This document shows positions 10,148 to 19,364 of a stretch of DNA of 64,000 nucleotides, piece after piece. Source of the stretch: Euclidia mi (Eukaryota > Arthropoda > Insecta > Lepidoptera > Erebidae); the NCBI GenBank assembly GCA_944739405.2, contig OX123209.2, positions 15,270,217 to 15,334,216 on the forward strand, read 5' to 3'. Numbering within the stretch: position 1 is the stretch's first letter; the number at the start of each line of letters is the position of its first letter. The notes under the pieces were generated by a model. That model was not told the origin of the DNA. It saw only the letters and a list, made by a program, of their open reading frames with translations, and did no database searches. Made by a program: the position numbers and the translations under genes.

Positions 10148-10188
10148 GTTTCGTACCCAAAAGACACTATGTCTTTTGGGTACGAAAC
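10148..10188. repeat. short perfect palindrome
   Basis: Two 18-nt arms (10148-10165 and 10171-10188) are exact complements around a 5-nt loop. They are followed by two direct copies of CGTGTACGAAACAAT. It belongs to the set of short-loop palindromes described in the findings. Confidence 0.9.
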
Positions 10189-10264
10189 CGTGTACGAAAC
10201 AATAAAAAACCGTGTACGAAACAATATCAAAATAATATCTTTATTTATTTAACATTTAGTTCTG

Positions 10265-12675
10265 TCAAAACTGGTTAAATTGTATTTCCCTAACAAACGT
10301 AGATTGTAAATGCATAGTTTCATCTGTATTGCTTTCATTGGAGTTTAACTTCCATATAATACCTTCATTTTCCTTTTCTTCTGTATTACTTTCGTTAGAT
10401 CTTGATTTCACTTCTTCTTTTTCTTTATCTATAGTTTTTTGTTTTTTTTTGTGGCTGGCTAGATTTATCTTCATTTTCAATACTCAAACATTTTCGCTTT
10501 TCTTTGAGAGTGTTTTCTTCGATATCACCTTGGGTAAATTGGGGATCTCGTATTTTCTGATTTCGTGGGAACCTGGGATCAACTAGTTCAGGAAGCAGAC
10601 ATTCTGTGTAAAATATGCACAATTTTTCTTCCATTTCGTTTGCCCACAAATAATCATCTTTCTGAATCCATTCTGTCCATAGAGATAGAGGTCGATCCTC
10701 CCCAGTCCAAATGCCAAACAAACAGTCCGATCTTTTGGTTATATGAAATTGTCCCTGTATTTGGTAATACCAAGCGTGCGTTTTGTTTATAACCAACTCT
10801 CCTTTATTAATTTTATAGAAAGTGATTTTTTTATTCTCTACAGCTTCACTGACACTTTTATTGAATGCTGTTATAGGGCATTTAATTTCCATTATAGTAT
10901 TGGCTCCAATTAAGCCATTGGCAACACCTAAAGTCCTCGACGAGAATTTCTGATTCCATAGCCGTGGATGCTCCACTATAGTTTTTATAGCATTTATGGG
11001 GTTTGGGTTCTTGTTTCCTATTTTCTGCTTGAGCACAAATTGCGCAGTATTTATTTTTTACACCTAAGAAAAGAACTTCGCCTGTTTTTCGCCCAATAAT
11101 CGCAGCAGCACCGGATAAGGCCGAGTATTTTTTTTATAAGTTCGCTTACACCAGCACCCGTCGACTACAACGTCTATGATAGGTATGCCGTTCTTGTCAA
11201 CGCGATTTTCAACCAGAGCTAGTTCTCTTTCCTTTGTCGCTGCTTGATTCATACTCTTAACCGAAACTTTTTCCCAGTGCATTTGAAGCTTGCAATGTCA
11301 GGCTTTATATATCTTCGGAGTCGTCATTGGCAGATTTAGAGCTGCAGAAAACTCTTTTTAGTTGAGAGTGTCCATTGCCTATTGCGATTGTTCCAGCAAC
11401 AGCGCAGTGGTTAATGGTCAGTTTTTCTCCAGGAGGTCATTTACTACGTGAAATTTTTCATTACACATCTGGCACTTAAGAGTAAACATTGAATGGAATC
11501 CTGTTCTTTTTTCACCTACAATTTAAACCGCAACTCAAACCGCAGTTGAAACTTCCATGACTTGTTACCTCTTGTAGTTTTTTATAAAAATGACTAACAT
11601 CAATGATTCGGCGACCCTCAACTGCAAATTTCCCATGCTCTTCTGAAGCTGATATTATCTCTATCTGAAAAATAAAGTTATGTATATTACAGTTACGATC
11701 TGATCCGTCAATATAAGGTTATAAGGCTATTTATTATTTAGTGTGGTATATAAGACACCACCAACAGCATAATTGTAACCAGAATTTTGAAAATTTCAGA
11801 TATAATACCTGGACTTCAGCACTTTGGTCAATAGTTGAAGTTTCAGCAGGGCATTTCGAAACAGAACGCGAAGTATCAATATTGCAGTCATTATCAGCCG
11901 ATGGTTTAGGCAAATCATCCAAGTTCTTTATGAAATTTTGGTGACTTTGCTCTTTATCCTCAAGTGTTTTATTTACTATGTAACAAAAACAAAACTAATG
12001 TAGTTGTGTAGTAACTACCAAGTTTTGTTTATAACAAGGGGCAAATCAATAATTCCATAGGTAATGAGAACAATACAGACGAACATTAATATGGACTACC
12101 GTCCCCAACTTTCTGGAACTCACGGATAAACCTGAGGTCTAAGTAGGAACACGTCTTACCTGGTTTCATCCTGTTCATGTCCCACAATGGCTAACGCATC
12201 ATGTGAAGGTATATTTCTTGTTTTCCTGAAAAATAAATAAGCACATGTAAAAATGGGAACTAAAGTATAGCAATCACAGAAAAGATTTCCTACAATTTTT
12301 GTTGCTTTATTTATTTATTTAAAACTTCATGCACTCAGTACATAGGCGCACTTAATGCCTGGGCATTCTCTTCCAGTCTACTTTAGGGTGATGCAGAGAA
12401 CTCAACATGTAGTAGGTGCCATTATATAATAAAAATATTGAGAATATTATGATAAATACTTATACACTTACATACTAAAATACATAACACTATACCATAT
12501 ATACACGAAATAAGAATTAAAACGTTAAAGAGAGATAAAACAAGAGAGGGCAAAGAGCTTAACCGATTGTAATTTTTATAGTATTAACAAAAAGGATTTT
12601 GTACTTACCGAACTTTGTTCATATGCAGAGCTCTATTTAAGAAATTCGCAGTTTTCTTGCTTCTGCGTGGCATCT
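10265..12675 (-). pseudogene. Mutator-like/YqaJ transposon protein, spliced, decayed
   Basis: A multi-exon gene on the minus strand. Exon 1 begins at the ATG near 12674 (MPRRSKKTANFLNRALHMNK, then gtaagt). Exon 2 (about 12228-12160) reads RNIPSHDALAIVGHEQDE. A serine-rich exon covers 11990-11800. The next block (11670-11060) holds a Mutator-type transposase domain: FAVEGRRIIDVSHFYKKLQE, AVAGTIAIGNGHSQL, and GIPIIDVVVDGCWCKRTYKK, the last normally carrying an Asp. The final part (11036-10425) is a YqaJ-like nuclease with IMEIKCP (ExK motif), YYQIQGQFHITKR and FGIWTG. Many frameshifts and stops occur between 11670 and 11060. In the nuclease the expected acidic residue before the ExK motif appears replaced (VANG where SPDG-type is usual). 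A LINE fragment sits in an intron. The fused transposase-nuclease layout is known in insect repetitive proteins; function here is surely lost. Confidence 0.8.
12300..12540 (-). repeat. LINE 3' end fragment (same family as 51019-55760)
   Basis: From its 3' end on the minus strand, a (TAAA)n tail is followed by a 3' UTR with TTAATGCCTGGGCATTCTC and TTTAGGGTGATGCAGAG. Those phrases are shared with the 3' UTRs at 51060-51120 and 37560-37620. It is a 5'-truncated insertion in an intron of the Mutator/YqaJ gene. Confidence 0.7.
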
Positions 12676-12679
12676 TACA

Positions 12680-13056
12680 ATACACTTAATTAAAATCTAA
12701 ATAGTCCCAAAATATTTATGTTCAGCGTCCACTCGCAAACAAAACTTAATACCTACTTAGAAATAGTTTGTACACTAATAAAAATAATAATAATTATTCA
12801 GGTATCCACTCGCAATCAACACTAAAACTAAATCACATACGTCCAAGCACAAAGGAAATGTCCAATTTTTAAATAACACAACCGTACCACTGTACCAAAC
12901 GTACTATCTGCGTTGTTTACTCTTTGACGCAAAGTTTAAAGAGCGGGGCGCGCTAACATGCGACACAGCCTCCCCGTGCGAACGCTACGGCGAGACTTCG
13001 GCCCTTGCGTATAAGTGAGCGCGCGCGCCGGGCGCGAATGTAATAATATGGAATTA
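12680..13056. other. upstream region of the Mutator/YqaJ gene
   Basis: AT-rich, then a G+C- and CpG-rich patch at 12940-13035. It may hold the promoter of the decayed gene, but I see no defined element. Confidence 0.35.
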
Positions 13057-13363
13057 AGCGCTTCACACACAGCAGCTATAATGTATATTAATGTACATTA
13101 CATCCCGGGATGTATAGCTTATGTATCACACACACAACAGGTAATGTAATGTTTCTTTCCGTTCATTTCATTGGCCTACGTCCCGATTGACGCACTATAA
13201 ATGTATATTTTCGTATCGCTTTGTATCTTAAGATTCGAAGATGTAAAAATATACATTATAGCTGTCGTGTGTGGTCTCCTGACGATTTCTATGGAAAGAT
13301 GTAATGAGATGTATCGTGCTATAATGTACATCTTTACATTATAGCTGCTGTGTGTGAAGCCCT
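13057..13363. mobile_element. Harbinger-type MITE, 307 bp, TTA duplication
   Basis: Ends read AG[C/G]GCTTCACACACAGCAGC on one side and the complement on the other, matching for about 28 bp, with TTA on each flank (13054-13056 and 13364-13366). The interior repeats ACATTATAGCTG-like phrases. There is no coding frame. TTA duplication and size fit a Harbinger-mobilised MITE. Confidence 0.85.
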
Positions 13364-13677
13364 TTATTGATTTAACGGCACGTAAGTTATAATTTTGTTA
13401 AATTTTGAACTTAAATTTAATAAAGGAATACATTCTCTATAATAGTCTGAAAGAAATATTTAAATCGGTTCGGTTATTTGAAAGTAGTAAGCTAATTATT
13501 GTAAAAATAAAGAAGATATGTTCGATTTTTTCCGAGAAAAGTATCAACAATAATAAAAAAAAAAAACTTAAAATTTAAAGTAAAATATGTTACGCGTATT
13601 AGGTTTTTTTTTATTAATTTGGTCCATCCGTCTTGTAGTAGTAGTCCTTCAAAGAGAGGTCGATTTTGTAGTTAGGC
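13364..13677. other. AT-rich interior of the TAA-flanked block
   Basis: No coding region recognised; A- and T-runs dominate. Confidence 0.35.
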
Positions 13678-14001
13678 CTATCCTTTCGCCTTAATAATTT
13701 AACCCCTCCAACGCCGGGCGTTAAAAATAAAAAAAAACCGGTAGTGCCGGCTGCTTTACGTCTTGACCGAGCAACAGCTGACCGGCGTCATTGTGTTACA
13801 TATATCTCAGGTAGTTTTAAACGTATCACAAAAATAATGACGGTTTTGGCATCCTTGAAATATGCTTTACAAACTTATAATAGATATACATACATAAATA
13901 GACTCACGCCTGTTTCCCGGAGGGGTAGGCAGAGACTACGGAACGCCATTTGCAACGATCCTGTCATACCTCACTTGCTTCACTCACTCCCATCAAGTTT
14001 C

Positions 14002-17000
14002 TCATGCATGCTCTTCTGTTAAGGGTACTTCTGACTTGTCCTTTTTTAGGATGTCTCCAATCTGGTCAGAGAAGGTCCGCCTAGGTCTTCCCCTTTGTCC
14101 TGTTCCATTCACACTTGCCTTATATATCTTCTTTGTCAGTCTATCGTCATCCATCCTCTCCATGTGCCCAAACCAGCTTAACATGCCTTTCTCAATGCTT
14201 GTCACTACATCTTCTTTTACCCCATACCACTCTCGTATCACATAATTCTTTACTCTGTCGGTCAAAGACACACCACACATACTTCTCAGTGCTCTCATTT
14301 CTACAGCATTTATTTTACTTTCAAATCTCTTCTGCCAAACCCAACTTTCAATACCATACATAAGGGTAGGCACTAACACACCTCTATGTACAGCCAAACG
14401 TGCCTTTTTGGACACGTTTTGACTGTTCATAAACGCTTTCAGAGCTCCATTCACACTATTACCTGCATTAACTCTCCTTTCAATATCTTCTTCATTCTTA
14501 CCATCTCTTGTAAACAACGTACCTAAGTAAACAAACTCATTCACTTGTTCCACTCGCTGTCCATCGATCAAAACATTACAAGCCGTAACGCATTCCTCCT
14601 TTTCAAAAACCATAACTTTCGTTTTTCTTACATTCACTTTCATTCCTTTCCTCTCTAACGCACCATGCATGATTGCTACCATCTCCTGCAACTCATCCGC
14701 TGAAGATGCAAGTATTACCTGATCATCAGCATAAAGGAGGCATTTGACGAGTAACCTATTCATCCTTAATCCGCAGTCACTATGTTTTAAATCTTGCAAA
14801 CAACTGTCCATGAAGAGGTTAAACAGCCACGGCGACGCTACACATCCCTGTCTAACACCTTTCTCGATGGTAAACCAGTCAGTGTATGCCCCGTTTATCC
14901 TCACACAAGCTCTAGAATCCTCATAAAGGGATTTCAGAGCTCGAATGAGGCTGCTGTCCACCCCATTCATTGAAAGCACCGACCACATTTCATTCCTCAC
15001 CACTTTATCGTAAGCCTTTTCCAAATCCACGAATGCGCAATAGACCTTTTGACATTTGGCCAAAAACTTTTCGGCTATGCTTCGCAAGGAAAATACCTGA
15101 TCCGTGCATCCCATACCCTTTCGGAATCCCGCTTGTACATCCCATATTTTCTTGTCGGTTACTTCCATAACTCTTTCAATAAGTACCTTTGCATGTAATT
15201 TGCCAACAATGCTGAGAAGGCTAATGCCTCTATAGTTCTTGCAATCTTGTTGCGAGCCTTTTCCTTTATAAAGAGGCACGACTACAGCTGTGGCCCAGTC
15301 ATTAGGTACTCGGCCGGTGCTCCAGCACAAGTTATATAACCGCTGCAGCTGACCAACTATGATGCCCTGTCCAGCCTTCAGCATTTCGACTGTAATCCTA
15401 TCATATCCTGCAGCCTTACCTACTTTCATACTTCCCAGTGCCTTCACGATCTCATCCACGCCAATAACGCTTTCATCATTGCTATCGTTACCATTCATTT
15501 CAGCTATCGGTGTCTCTATCGCCGATCTTTCAAATAAACTTTCAAAATACTCTTTCCATCTCTTCAGCACGCACGATTCATCATTTACTATCTTTCCATT
15601 CTCGTCTCTGATGGATGTGTGTTCTGAGGATTGAGTTCTTCCTCGAACTGCACGAACGGATTTCCAGAAAAACTTAATGTTCCTCTGGAAATCGTCAGAT
15701 AATCTGCTATCAAACTCATCTTTCTTTTCCTCTTTTTTCCTTTTAACCATTTCTTTCACTATTCTTTTTGACCTAACAAAACGAGTGTAGACATAGATGA
15801 AGCAAGAAAGGATTCTTGCTTCATCTATGTCTACACTCGTTGCTTTTCCCATTCTTTCATTTGCTCTGGCAGCCAACCAATCTGACCAAGCTTTCTTCTT
15901 CTCTGACACTGCTGATTGTACATCCTTGTCCCACCATGTATTCTTAACCTTTCGTATTTTCCTTCTCTTGATCACACCACATACTTCAGATGCTACACAT
16001 ACTACCTCTTCTTTAAAGGCGTGCCATAATTCTTCCATATCATTTATGCAATCGAACCTCTCAAATTTTGCTATCAATCTTCGTTAATACTCATCTTTCA
16101 CATCTTTCTCTTGTAGATTTTCTACCTTAATTCTTGCCAAGACCCTATTTTCATTACGCTCGGTGTCGCCATCCTTTAAAGAGCCCACTTATCCGGCTCA
16201 ATACCAAGAAGTGGTCTGTATGGATGCCGATCCCTCGATATGCTCTTGTATCCAACACATTCTTTCTCAATCGTTCATCTACTATCACAAAATCAATCAT
16301 ACTTCTTCTAACATTTTTCGCCTCTCGCGTATACATATGTATCCTTTTATGATCAAACATTGTGTTTGTCACACAAAGGCTCCACTCCAAACAAATCTCA
16401 AGCAGTAATTTTCCATTTTCGTTCACACTGTCATCACCAAATGCACCTAACACCCTTTCAAATCCATCTCGCTTTACTCCCACCCATCCATTGAAATCCC
16501 CTAACAAGACTTTCATTATCCTTGCAGTTCCTCAAAATCTCTCTTAAACTCTCCCAAAACTCCTGCCTTTCGTCTTGCTCATGTTGGGACATACCCGTAA
16601 CTATATTGACTGGGGCGTACACCCCCACAATAAAGAGACGAGTAAGTCCTACTTTCATTCTCATCCACAGTACCCTAGCATTTACACATTCAAACTCTTT
16701 TACACACTCATTCATTCGCGCAGACAGTATTACACCAACTCCCTTACAGGCTCTGGTGGTACTATCTACCCCAGACCCATACGCCGTATATGCGCCATGC
16801 TTGGTGGTTTCACACCCTTTTCTTTTTGTTTCATTCACACAAATAACATCAATCTTTCTATCATCCATCATCTGACATACTTCATCCAATTTGCCGTTCA
16901 TTCCTCCTCCAACATTCAATGATGCAAACCTGCTCTTCGTAGGCCGCTTTTCGCCCTCGCGGGAAACGAGACGTAATGGGTTGCGAACCGCGTCGTCGCC

Positions 17001-17030
17001 GTGTGAGGAAATACTATTTATTGTTCCCAT
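14002..17030 (-). pseudogene. RTE endonuclease-reverse transcriptase
   Basis: ATG at 17030 (MGTINSISSHGDD) opens an AP-type endonuclease: RFASLNVGGGMNGKL, VICVNETKRKG, FIVGVYAPV, then after a frameshift near 16520 LLGDFNGWVG, MIDFVIVDERL and GIHTDHFLV. A second frameshift (about 16160) and a stop (about 16086) precede an uninterrupted RT block of roughly 690 codons: AVVVPLYKGKGS, NYRGISLLS, FRKGMGCTDQ, AFVDLEKAYDKV, GVRQGCVASPWLFNLFMD and the catalytic LLYADDQVILAS. It ends with the RTE-like GQRGRPRRTFSDQI. The enzyme nicks DNA and copies its own RNA at the site. A 29-nt inverted duplication (15780-15841) inserts foreign residues between DIDEAR and RSKRIVKEM. Confidence 0.92.
15780..15841. 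repeat. inverted duplication inside the RTE RT frame
   Basis: Arms of 29 nt (15780-15808 and 15813-15841) are exact complements with a 4-nt loop. The second RTE copy (around 45970-46010) has normal coding sequence here, so the left arm is an added inverted copy of the right arm. Confidence 0.92.
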
Positions 17031-17320
17031 TGCGTTCCCACAAGAATTAGGGTTTTTAAATGTCCATCCCCATAGAGCCCTTTACGGGGGTAAGGCGGAA
17101 TATCACGTGTGCCCTGTGACCACCAACACAGGCACCCTCCGTTTGCGACCAGCTTACCCTCTGGCCACGAATCTCTCGGCACGGGTCGGTTTACACCATA
17201 GATCGGGGTTTTGTGTCGGGTATGCTCCCTGAAAGTTGGTTTAATTTCAGAGTTTTCCTTCTCCTAGACAGGTTGCGAACCAAGGCTAACGAGGCCCATC
17301 TCCCCGACATAATAGATATA

Positions 17321-17578
17321 TAATGTATAAATACTTTTTCTCTGCAGTTCGTTGAAATAAACTCGAAAATACGAAAAAACCTCTTCAATAATACTTTCAA
17401 CACACACAATCTCACAAATATTCTGCATTTTAGCAATTATTCACAACGCTTTATATACCTTACTTAATTAATTATTGAATTTAATCAACATTTAATATCA
17501 ACTTCACTAATATTTTTATAAATCAACAAAAGTTTCAACACATAATCGGTGTACGAAACGGCCGCCATAGTCGCACTA
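17321..17578. other. AT-rich host-side or older repeat DNA
   Basis: Flank of the RTE insertion. No element recognised. Confidence 0.3.
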
Positions 17579-17640
17579 ACGAAATTTCGGGATGAATTTC
17601 AACAAGATTTATGTTGTTAAAATTCATCCCGAAATTTCTA
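17579..17640. repeat. inverted repeat built from a Harbinger-segment end
   Basis: CGAAATTTCGGGATGAATTT at 17580 faces its complement ending at 17638, with a spacer of about 9 nt and one or two mismatches. The same phrase ends the Harbinger Myb segments at 6038 and 8091. It may be the two ends of a mostly deleted MITE, or an inverted duplication. Confidence 0.75.
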
Positions 17641-17932
17641 AGTGGCTGCTTGCGATAATAAATATACGTTCTAGGGGCTGTTGCACGTTCAATCCACTTA
17701 AAAGCAAGATTTATGTTTTCCAACCCAATACTTTACGCACGCACTTTAAGTTTCGTGTTGATGCAAAAGTAATAAAAAGTTGTGTTTACAACCTTTCTCT
17801 TGGAAATGACAAGTTGACAACTTTGATAAGCAATATGTACACAATGCAATTGTTAACAGCCTAAAAATGTATTTTTATAATTTCTCATTTACTTTTAAGA
17901 GGGCTTATTTTCAATTTTATCAGAAGTTTATA
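17641..17932. other. AT-rich gap before the mariner element
   Basis: No gene or repeat recognised. Confidence 0.3.
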
Positions 17933-17934
17933 TA

Positions 17935-19226
17935 CGAGGGTCAAACTGAAAGTTCTTAGAAAATCAAAAACTGATTACATTAGCCAGTTATTAGTTTTAT
18001 TATATCTTTTCAAAATATTGTCCATTGACGTCAATACACCGCTGCATGCGATGGAACCACTGGGAAAAGCACTTTGCCCACTCGTCCTTAGGGGTCTCTT
18101 CAATGGCATCGCGATACGCAGCCACCGCTTCTTCAGCATTCATAAACCGCTTTCTTTTAAGTTTTTCTTTAATTTTTGGAAATAAATAAAAATCACAAGG
18201 CGCGAGGTCGGGGCTATACGGCGGGTGACCCAGTAATTCAACGTTTGATGTCGCCAAATAGTCGATCGTTCGCTTGGCGGTGTGCGACGAGGCGTTGTCG
18301 TGGTGAAGGAGGATCCTACTGCGAGGTCGTTTCTCTCGAACTTTTTCCAAGACAAGTGGCAAACAATTGGTAGTGTACCATTCTGCAGAAACTGTTTTTT
18401 GATCCTCTAACACAATTGTTGCGAAATGACCTATCCTTCCAAAGAACGAGGCCACCATTTTTTTCCCGCACTTCGATCTCTCTTCACATTAGTTGGCAAC
18501 TCCTCGAAAGGAAACACCCACTGAGCAGATTGTCTTTTGGTTTCAGGATCATAACAGTAAATCCAGCTTTCGTCACCTGTTAGTATGTCGAACACAGCAT
18601 TTGAGTCACCTCCGTTAAATCTTTCAATAATTTTACGGCACCAATCCACACGATGGAGTTTTTGAGCCTTAGTCAAATTATGAGGTATCCACCGGGCGCA
18701 AAGCTTCCTGACCGCTAAATGTTCGTGGAGGATTTTGTGCACTTGACTCATACCGATGCCTAAGCTTGTCCGAATCTGCTGATAGGTCACTCTTTTGTCA
18801 GTCTCTATCATACGCCGCACAACACAGATGTTATTTTCAGTCGTCGCCGTAGAAGGCCGTCCCTCACGTACATCATCAGTGAGATTAGTGCGACCACGTT
18901 TAAACTCATTAAACCAGTTGTAAACAGTCGCACGAGATGGGGCTTCATCGTGAAAGGCCAATCGTAGTCTATCATAACTTTCTTGTTGACTTAAATGACA
19001 TCGAAAGTCATAAAAAATCATAGCACGAAAATTTTCTCGTGTTAAATTCATGTTGACGTGACACAGACAATTTTCAATTTGCCGCCAAATCGTAAAACAA
19101 ATGACAAATGAATGAAATATATACTCAGTAATATTGGCAAAGAGTTCTATTTTCAAATTTTAGAATATTTTTTTTATTATATTGTTTATAAGTGGCCAGT
19201 TCTAAGAACTTTCAGTTTGACCCTCG
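17935..19226 (-). mobile_element. mariner element, complete, TA duplication
   Basis: Perfect 27-bp terminal inverted repeats beginning CGAGGGTCAAACTGAAAGTT lie at 17935-17961 and 19200-19226. TA flanks both sides. Length is 1,292 bp, normal for mariner, and the interior holds a single transposase gene on the minus strand with one visible frameshift. Perfect termini imply a fairly recent insertion. Confidence 0.95.
18000..19051 (-). pseudogene. mariner transposase, one frameshift
   Basis: The ATG at 19051 gives the typical mariner start MNLTRENFRAMIFYDFRC. N-terminal helix-turn-helix regions follow (SRATVYNWFNEFKRGRTNL, RVTYQQIRTSLGIGMSQVHK), then the linker WIPHNLTKAQ (WVPHEL-like). The catalytic triad is intact: GDESWIYCYDPETK (Asp), LLHHDNASSHTA (Asp) and YSPDLAPCDFYLFP (third Asp, DD34D spacing). 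Near 18460 a run of seven A on the coding strand lacks one base, which shifts the frame between SAGKK and MVASFFGRIGHFATI. That is the only lesion seen. The protein cuts and pastes its own element at TA sites. The homopolymer indel could be real or a sequence error. Confidence 0.93.
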
Positions 19227-19227
19227 T

Positions 19228-19364
19228 AATATTAAAAACTAAATAGTGTTTTTAGCCAGATTTTTTAAACTAACAACCTATATATTCAATAAAAAAATAA
19301 AAGAAAAGATAACCGGCGAAATACGGTTTTGATTTTCTGACGTCTTGGGTGACTCATACATAAT
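19228..19364. other. AT-rich spacer
   Basis: Short spacer between mariner and BEL/Pao; nothing seen. Confidence 0.3.

Larger units (their letters stand above)
8142..13694. mobile_element. TAA-flanked block with 17-bp inverted repeats
   Basis: The left end reads TTAAGGCGAAAGGATAG (8142-8158) and the right end is its exact complement (13678-13694). Each side is flanked by TAA (8139-8141 and 13695-13697). A 3-bp TTA/TAA duplication with short termini fits Harbinger-type transposition. The 5.5-kb interior is a composite: a GTGCGAGTCGGACTCG repeat near 8470, a MADF-bearing element, a SINE, MITEs and a decayed Mutator/YqaJ gene. Whether all this was one transposed unit or accumulated by later insertions is not decidable here; no transposase that clearly belongs to these ends is seen. 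Confidence 0.6.
13889..17308 (-). mobile_element. RTE-clade LINE, full length, 12-bp TSD
   Basis: The element is flanked by the perfect duplication ATAATAGATATA (13877-13888 and 17309-17320), so both ends are defined and length is 3,420 bp, normal for RTE. It carries one long reading frame with endonuclease and reverse transcriptase, a 5' leader of about 280 bp and a very short 3' UTR ending CTCTGCCTACCCCTCCGGGA..CAGGCGTGAGTCTATT. That tail is shared with the SINE at 9009. A truncated second copy is at 44089-47261. Confidence 0.92.

Noticed and set aside
14036..16547. Open frames on the plus strand opposite the RTE RT
   Set aside because: They are antisense shadows of a long conserved coding frame and have Ser/Pro/Phe-rich low-information composition.
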